Source of the DNA: Jaapia argillacea MUCL 33604
Lineage: Eukaryota > Basidiomycota > Agaricomycetes > Jaapiales > Jaapiaceae
Direction: 5' to 3'
Length of the DNA: 35,886 nucleotides
Assembly (NCBI GenBank): GCA_000697665.1
Contig: KL197777.1
Span: forward strand, 66,820-102,705
Shown here piece after piece: positions 29,695-35,886 of this stretch; positions within the stretch are counted from its first letter, which is position 1, and the number at the start of each line of letters is the position of its first letter. The notes beneath the pieces were generated by a model. It was not told where the DNA came from and did not search any database. It worked only from the letters and a program-made list of their open reading frames with translations. The translations under genes were made by a program, and so were the position numbers.

Positions 29695-31301
29695 TCAAAA
29701 TAAGAGGTTTAATACCAATAAGGGTAGACGTACCGAAGTAATTTGAAAACGAAAATCTTGCTCTTTCCTCGCTAATTGAAGCGCAGTGGCCATCTGTTCG
29801 ACTCTCGAGTTGACAAGACGCGATGAGGACGTCAGGTTGCGAAACAGACGGTCAATTTGAGATGCTACTGCCGTATCTTCCGGTGGATCCCCTTGGGATA
29901 TTATTGATCCTAAGCGGAGGAATCGCAAACCGTGTGATAGGATACGTGTATCAGAGTCAAATTGAACATTCCGGATTTGGAGGTTGATGAGAAAGGAGCA
30001 ACCAGAAGCAAGTTCTGCGAGCGACCTGAAGGAAAATGAAGCCATGGTGAAGAAGACCATCCTTTGTATATTTGGCCAACAACGAGCCATTTCCCTCGCA
30101 GTTACGGAAGTGATTGGCGACGAACACGTCTGGAGACCGTGGCGAATCGAAAGATCTGCGAGGTTTGGCATTCGTAAGTCCGATAGTGCCTTGACGATCG
30201 CTTCTCCTGCTTGCTCGCGCTCAGTAACGGAACACTCAATACCAAAGTGGATATCGAGCGTGGTCATGGAGGAGCACTTGATGGACAGGGTACCGAGAAA
30301 ACCAAGATGATCCTCCCAAGTTTGTGCGACCACACTTTGAAATATGCACGCTTGGAGGTGTGGGGAAGTGATAAGATCCAGCACAGATCGCATCCCCTGA
30401 ATATCTCCTTTTGCCACGTGTAGACGAACAAGAGCAGGGAATCAGTTGACTGACGAGGAAAGATGAGCGATACGTGCGCCGTACAATGCAAGATGTGTGA
30501 GATCGGTAAGATATGTCAGCTGGGAAATAGCATCGAAGGTGAAGCTGTCCAGCTCAGGCAAGGCTTCACGCGCTCCGTTAAAGAAGTTTAGACGTCGCAA
30601 ATACCGGAAGTGGCCCAGAAACGACAACGAACTTGAAATGGGAAGTCCGATGAATGAAAAATCTTGGATGTTCGGGCAACGGAGCGGTAACGTATGGGTG
30701 AATGCCGCCCATTCATCTGCGTCGCCAGGTGGATCTGGGATATATGCACAAATTTCTAGATCACGCAGAGTCGCAGTGAGAAAGGGCGAGTATTGAAGGA
30801 TAAACTTGTGGGATTCTATTGGGAGATAATCTGGCCGAAGTGATAAGAATCGTAGGCGGGGAAAGAGGGGGCCTGGTCTATATTGGCCAATGATGTAGAA
30901 GATGTGTCCGTCGATGAAGTCGAAATCTTCACAGCGCAAGGCCCGGACGTGGTATCTGTAATGATCAAGTCTTTCCCAATCCTCCGGAATCGGTGGTCGA
31001 ATGAATTCCTGCTGGGAACATCAATATGACGAATGAGAAATGAAGACGGGTAAGAAGCTCACGAAAGCAGTCGTCGGTTCACGTTCTCCCTGAATGGGTC
31101 TTTCTTCGACTACAGGAATGAGGTTCAATAGATGTTTAACGTATAAATTTCCTCCCATAACACTCTCGTTCCTTCCTCTGCCAGTGTCCGAGAGCACCTC
31201 GACAGCCGGGCCAAATTACCCCTCCAGTCAACATCCCTCGTCAGTTTCAGTTGCTGGCAGACTTCCCGGCAGATCTCGGCAATGGTCAAAGGGCGAACCA
31301 T
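29695..31301 (-). pseudogene. F-box/LRR-like gene 2, paralogue of gene 1, one frameshift and one nonsense
   Basis: ATG at 31301 opens MVRPLTIAEICREVCQQLKL, then DWRGNLARLSRCSRTLAEEG with WEE, the intact F-box part that gene 1 has lost. At 31129-31148 one base is missing relative to gene 1 (20 versus 21 nt between WEE and LLNLIP), which breaks the frame. A 51-bp intron (31062-31012) follows, then EDWERLDHYRYHVRALRCEDF and LRRs. TGA at 30442-30444 replaces the CGA (Arg) that gene 1 has in FPALLRL. After it, AKGDIQGMRSVLDLITSP through to about 29730 is again open. The gene is therefore broken twice. Its 3' end, with a probable last intron near 29730, is not resolved. Confidence 0.78.
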
Positions 31302-31774
31302 TGCTGTTCGCTGCAGGTGACGGTCAGGGAAGGCGAAGTGATGACCAAGACGAACCCACAAGTGACGTCCAACGATGTCGTTTGACGCGAGGTTTCCCGA
31401 AGTTCGAGTGAGCTAGGTGCAAGGTGATGGAAACCCACTCAGAATTCTGGGGTCGATCGCTGGGAGAAAAGATGAAGCAATTATGAAGCTGAGGCAAGAA
31501 TGAGGGATTGAAAGGGAGGCCAACTTAGAGTCCCGACACCGCGACGCGTCCGGCGGCCGCGTCTTGGCCACGTTGCGTCTCTTCAAGCTTCAAGTCTTAA
31601 GTCGACTCACAAGGGCTGGCTGCCCTTCTGATTCGTCACTGTCCACTTTTCGAGTCGTCATGGTCTCCGATCCAACCATTCGAGGTCGTCTGTTCAGGGA
31701 GACCTGTATTCTGCTGTATTCTGGAGTTTACCGGTCCCCAACCCAACTTCGAGTTCGGTCACCGCCGCATGGGT
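31302..31774. other. Promoter side of F-box pseudogene 2 and left edge of the segmental duplication
   Basis: A plus-strand 132-codon ORF (31564-31962) extends into the duplicated segment. Its C-terminal part (VVGAGKLFF, LEDIDIELFTFRR) has a partner in the second unit (AVGTGKILL, LEDIELFIFR), while the N-terminal parts differ. No domain is known. Confidence 0.4.
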
Positions 31775-32471
31775 TGTCAGGGTGTGACATCGTGTCGTCT
31801 CCAGTCGTCGGTGCTGGAAAGCTCTTTTTTCGTCACATACAATGCACGCGTTCACAAGTGAGAACGGCATCGGTTCTAGAGGATATCGATATCGAGCTTT
31901 TCACCTTTCGGCGAAGGTCCGGGCCTCTCAACGAAATAAGGGAAATGTTGGGCGGATTCTGACATACGATGAGTGCCAGTTCGGATACATATTTGAGTCG
32001 TGCGCACATTCATTATGGAACTGCTGGATTCCGAATCACTAGTATCCATTCCAGAGTTTGCATGCGCAAAGCGATACAATCCACTGCGCCCTCAGGATAG
32101 GGAAATCAGCAGGGTTATAGAATATTGTCGTGATGGGAGGATGGGTTGTAGATTCAGGAAGGTACATTAGGTATGGAAATTTCAAGAGAGTATGGCGAAC
32201 GAGTATGGAAATAACGACATGTACAGGGAAACATTCAGCCAGGCGAACTCAACGTCGACGTAAGATTCAGTATGGACGACTATCTGGGAACCGCGAATGA
32301 CAGATATAGGGATCGATGTCGAAACCCAAGCCAGGGGGGGGGGCTATGGCGCTCATAGTCATAACTAATTGAAAGACAACTTCCTGATTCAGGTCAGTAC
32401 ACGATGATAGGATACGCAGATCCTGAGATGTCCTCACTGATTCTCAGAAACAAAGAAAGAAGCGCCCTGAG

Positions 32472-33110
32472 CTATCCAGACGACGCAGCATCCCGTGATT
32501 CTCTCCGTCTTTGTTCCGCGTAGACAAAGGTGACCACAATGATATCGATCATATGCTGCCCACTGAGAAAGATCTCCAAACAGGAGCTACGCTTGGGCGA
32601 GAAGATGCCAATATTGCCTTCGCGAAAGCTTGCAACCACAGTGTCTGAGCCGTCATTGAGAATTAGCTATCGGGAGGCTATTGAGAATTAGATCGGGGAG
32701 CAAAACCAGGGTAGCCAACCTCCATCGACGTGAGACGGGGATTCCACTTGTACTCTCGACCATCGGGTGCGGTGAACTTCCAATCTCTGCGTGAATTCAT
32801 CCCATCAGAACCTAGTCAAAGGCGGACGGACGGGGACTCACCGCCTAAGAAATCCCGTTCGCTGTAAAAAGTTCCCCACTTTCAGGATTTTGCCCTGGAA
32901 CACGAACTCGGTCTGGTGGATAACGTGCCAATGAATCCTCGCCAGCTCCTCATCCTGCTGTTCGGAGTAATTCCTGGGGCAACGAGTGATGGTAGTCGTG
33001 GACCTCGTCAGTCGGATGGGAGTATCTATTTTGTAGACGGGCTGATCTTGCTCGTCCTTCAGTACCGTTCTGATAGGGGAGCTGTTGGTGAATGTGAGTC
33101 TCTTCTCCAT
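32472..33110 (-). CDS. DUF6593-like small protein, copy B (176 aa, three exons)
   Basis: Exons 33110-32842, 32786-32720 and 32666-32472 join in frame. Start MEKRLTFTNSSPIRTVLKD; then PVYKIDTPIRL, TTTITR, EELARIHWHVIHQTEFVFQG, FTAPDGREYKW, LILNDGSDTVVASF, IFSPKRSSCLEI and DIIVVTFVYAEQRRRES. It is closest to copy C and also related to copy A at 24368. An upstream in-frame ATG (33164) exists, but the family starts at MEKR. The second intron begins GTTGGC, a weak donor. All conserved positions of the family pattern are kept, so it looks functional. Function unknown; expression would settle whether it is used. Confidence 0.82.
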
Positions 33111-34324
33111 ATTGGTGTGGTAAGTATGAATGTGCGCAAGAGCGTCAAAATTTGAAAGTTGCAACTAATGTCGACCTCGGCTTATAGGTTCGTTGACGAG
33201 CTTCCTGAGCTGCGCATGCGGTTATGAATTTCAACGAAATGACTTTGCCATGCTGTGAAAGCGGTGGCATCCGCAGCGATTGCGCAACGTTCTAGTCGCC
33301 ACCTGCTATAGGATCCGACGAGCCAGTGAAGCTCCCAGGTCGCAAAGGACGAGACAGATCGTAGTCGAGATACTAGTAACCTGAAAGTAAGGACGCTGCA
33401 AGTGGCTCAGGTAATATGGCTGGAGGTGTTATGCGGACATGACGAAGGAGCCCATGAGGGAGTGGCGCTGGGGGTTAAGGTTTATTACATCAGAATTGCA
33501 CCCGATCCTCCGACCCCTCCGTCGACCATGGCTAGCTACTTATCATACTCCCGTCATCTACGACGAATCCCTCTCATACTCCCGACCACCACCCTACCAT
33601 TCACGATCAGTAATTCCGGAATGTCGCTGTGTGACACAGTACCAGTATCGCCTCCTGCCGTCGGTACAGGAAAGATCCTTTTACATGGGACGAACTCGTT
33701 CACATGGGGGAACAGCGTCTGGATTCTGGAAGATATCGAACTTTTCATCTTTCGGTGAAGGTACTGCACGCTAAACAAAATAAGCGACATGTTGAGCGGA
33801 TTATGACATCCGGTGAGTGCCAGTTCGGATACACAATCGAGAAGTGTGCACATTGATTATGGAACTACCCGATCCCGGATATAACGCGTCCATCCCAGCG
33901 TCTGTATGCGCAAAGCGATACAGCACACTATGCCCTCATGGTAAGGAAATCGGTGGGGTCTAATACTACACAAGTTTCTTGTCGTGATGAGGGGTTAGTT
34001 CGTATATACGGGAAGGTACATTCGGTATGAAATTTGGAACAGAGCAAGGCTGACGAGTATGGAAACAACACCATGTACAGGAAACATTCAGACAGGCGAA
34101 CTCAGCACTAGTATAATATTCACCGTGGACGACTACCTGGAGACCGCGAATCGTGGGTATAGAAATCGACATCGAAAGCCAAGTTGTCGAGGGAGTATCG
34201 TAACGTCACAATCATTACTGACCCCAAGAACAAGCCTGATGTAATTCAGTGCGCAATGATATGATACACAGACCCCGAAACTTCCTCACCGATTCTCCAG
34301 AAGAAAGCACAGAAGCGCCCTGAT

Positions 34325-34987
34325 CTACGGCGGGCCATTAGACGCAAGTGCCCGCCGTCTCCTCTCCCTCCGCTTTTGTTCCACATAGACGAAGGTAATC
34401 ACAATTAGGTCGATCATATGTTGCCCACCATGAAAGATCTCCAAACAGGCTTTACGCTTAGGCGAGAAGATACCGAGGTTGGCTTGGCGAAAGCTCGCAA
34501 CTACGGTGTTTGAGCCGTCGTTAAGGATTAGCTATCAAGAGACGATTGAGATTTACGCGCGTCGGGGAATGAAATTAGGGTAACATACCTCCATCGACAC
34601 AAAGTGGGTGTCCCACTTGTACTCCCGACCATCCGGTGCAGTGAACTTCATATCTCTGCACGAATTCATAAGTTAGAACCCAGTCAAAGGCGGGAGGACG
34701 GACGGACGGGGAACTTACCGCCTAAGGGCTCCCGTCCTCTTCAAAAAGTTCCCGACTTTCAAGATCTTGCCTTGGAACACCAACTCGGATTGGGAAATAC
34801 AATGCCAATGAATCCTCGCCATCTCCTCATCTCGCTGTTCGGTGGAATTCCTGGCGTTACGAGTGATGGTAGTCGTGGAATTCATGAGTCGCATGGGGGT
34901 ATCTATCTTATAGACTGGCTGATCTTGTTCGTCTTTCAGTAAGGTTCTGAGAGGGGAGTCGCGGGTGAATGTGAGTCTCTTCTCCAT
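34325..34987 (-). CDS. DUF6593-like small protein, copy C (180 aa, three exons)
   Basis: Exons 34987-34719, 34655-34589 and 34531-34325 join in frame; exons 1 and 2 have exactly the lengths of copy B (269 and 67 bp). The sequence follows copy B (MEKRLTFTRDSPLRTLLKD, PVYKIDTPMRL, EEMARIHWHCISQSELVFQG, FTAPDGREYKW, LILNDGSNTVVASF, IFSPKRKACLEI, LIVITFVYVEQKRRE) but ends in a longer basic tail (RERRRRALASNGPP). It is the second product of the tandem duplication. No stop or frameshift is seen. Donors here are canonical (GTAAGT, GTATGT), unlike the weak second donor of copy B. Confidence 0.84.
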
Positions 34988-35265
34988 ATCTGCGTGGGAG
35001 GTATCGATGGCGCAAGAACGACGATTTTTGAAACCTGCAACTGGTATCGACCCTCAGCTTATAGGTCTGTGGACAAGCTTGCTGAACTGCGGTTATTGAA
35101 TTTCAACGAAATGCTCGGACATGCAGTGAAAGTCGTGGTATCCGCAGCGATTGCGCAGCATTTGGGCCTCCACTCGCGATAGGATGCAGCCTTGAGATTG
35201 GAGCCAGCAAAGAGCCTCCGAGGTCGCAAGATTGAGGCAAATGATAGTAGTCGAGATATGGTGAA

Positions 35266-35530
35266 GGTAGTACGTACAGCAATAGCTGCGGCGATCCATG
35301 CGCAGTGCACACGAGTGTCATGTGGTACTGAACGCTCTGTCTTGACCCTCAGGCGATATTTCTAAGCACCAAATAAGGTTCATCTGGTCTCCGCAAGGTT
35401 AGAGGTGTTTTACACGAGAAACAAGCCCCACTTTGTTGTGGCGAAAAACCCTGAATATGATGCGTAACATTGCCTCCATTTGCCGTATGTCTTGCGGCGC
35501 CGGTAGACCCGACAACATTCCCGAAGGATG
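35266..35530. other. Flank to the right of the duplication; start of the inverted-repeat-rich tract
   Basis: No ORF is convincing. From about 35430 short palindromic pieces begin, including CCGACA (35508) with TGTCGG (35532). Confidence 0.45.
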
Positions 35531-35535
35531 ATGTC

Positions 35536-35571
35536 GGCTTTGTTGGGGTATCATAATCACCCAACAAAGCC
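35536..35571. repeat. Perfect 12-bp hairpin with TTTGTTG core
   Basis: GGCTTTGTTGGG (35536-35547), a 12-nt loop, CCCAACAAAGCC (35560-35571). It is one of several inverted repeats built on TTTGTTG/CAACAAA in this tract; another pairs 35689-35699 with 35706-35717, and TTGGGTATG pairs with CATACCCAA around 35597-35635. Confidence 0.8.
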
Positions 35572-35574
35572 TAA

Positions 35575-35886
35575 GTTTGGTGGTTTACAGCTTATTTTGG
35601 GTATGCCATCAGATTATGTCACCGGGACATACCCAACAGCGGATTAAAACTATTGTGTGGAGTATTATGCGCCGAAAAAGTTGATGAATTTGTTGCGACG
35701 ACAAAGTCGACAACAAATGCTAAAGAATGGATCACATCATGGGATGCCCGTGCTATGTCAACAAAGATGGAAGTTGCGGTCGCATTTGTTATCACCACAA
35801 GCCCAAAATTCGCGCCCTGTTTTGATGTAACAGCATCTCCTACGACATATTTTGAGTCTTTTCTTCACAACAAAGGAAGGTTCTGC
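35575..35886 (+). CDS. Open frame running off the window edge, unknown
   Basis: After two in-frame stops (35554, 35572) this register stays open for 104 codons to the last base. It has no ATG before 35746; stretches such as AEKVDEFVATTKSTTNAKEW and PCFDVTASPTTYFESF look protein-like. Base composition is more A/T-rich than the rest of the window. It may be part of a transposon coding region or a partial exon. I recognise no family. Confidence 0.3.

Larger units (their letters stand above)
31775..35265. repeat. Tandem segmental duplication, two units of about 1.6 kb
   Basis: Unit 1 (about 31775-33385) and unit 2 (about 33625-35265) align over their whole length with offsets of 1,840-1,880 bp. 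Matching blocks in order: LEDI..ELF-FR coding trace, GAGTGCCAGTTCGGATACA (31971/33815), ATGTACAGG..AAACATTCAG (32217/34073), a DUF6593-like gene, TGAATTTCAACGAAATG (33226/35096), TATCCGCAGCGATTGCGCA-like block, and GTAGTCGAGATA (33361/35248). Divergence is clearly visible with many small indels, so the duplication is older than the retrotransposon insertion. Confidence 0.85.

Noticed and set aside
10-30444. UGA read as a sense codon (Arg or other) to explain the many in-frame TGA codons
   Set aside because: The intact Par32-like gene ends at TGA in a sensible place, intact genes have no internal TGA, and the interruptions occur only in transposon and pseudogene-like sequences. CpG decay explains them.
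32331-32343. Run of G residues near 32335
   Set aside because: A simple homopolymer next to the DUF6593 copy B 3' end; no quadruplex-type series of G-runs around it.
35536-35580. Helitron-type 3' end (hairpin followed by CTRR)
   Set aside because: The CTAA overlaps the stem itself instead of lying about 10 bases after it, and no 5' TC end or Rep/helicase sequence is visible.

Overview
The window is a piece of a fungal nuclear genome, almost certainly an Agaricomycete (mushroom-forming basidiomycete). Genes carry several short introns of about 50-75 bp with GT..AG ends. The gene families are the Agaricomycete-expanded ones: F-box/LRR-like proteins, DUF6593-type small proteins, TKL-like kinase-fold proteins and Ty3/gypsy chromoviruses. 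Nothing is bacterial or organellar.

Layout. 1-1049: 3' end of a decayed Ty3/gypsy element (integrase tail, chromodomain, LTR). 1870-3193 (+): seven-exon kinase-fold gene that has lost its catalytic residues. 4023-6803 (-): FHA / coiled-coil / C-terminal membrane protein of the SLMAP-PRO45-Far9/10 type, a predicted STRIPAK subunit. 6804-10812: about 4 kb without a supportable gene. 10813-12613 (+): a short Ser/Arg-rich ORF, then a Par32/DUF3602-like gene with six GRGG repeats, preceded by six GATAAG sites within 102 bp. 12614-15271: no convincing gene. 15277-23296 (+): a complete Ty3/gypsy chromovirus with 294-bp LTRs and a CACAC target duplication. 23302-35886: an accessory region with three DUF6593-like genes (two on a tandem segmental duplication), two mutually related F-box/LRR pseudogenes, one intact F-box-like gene, a 111-bp tandem duplication and an inverted-repeat-rich right edge.

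Main results. (1) The full-length element looks self-primed like Tf1: the primer-binding site just inside the 5' LTR is an 11-nt exact complement of the sequence 33 bp downstream of the LTR TATA box. (2) Broken ORFs repeatedly carry TGA where Arg (CGA) is expected, and all four differences between the two LTRs are CpG transitions, so CpG decay appears to be the main mutational process here. (3) The element has a leader of about 2.2 kb with extra acidic/proline-rich ORFs, one containing a canonical SUMO-interacting motif. (4) The Par32-like gene, whose yeast relative controls ammonium transport, has a palindromic cluster of GATA-factor sites upstream. (5) The two F-box paralogues carry different lesions, so each shows what the other lost.
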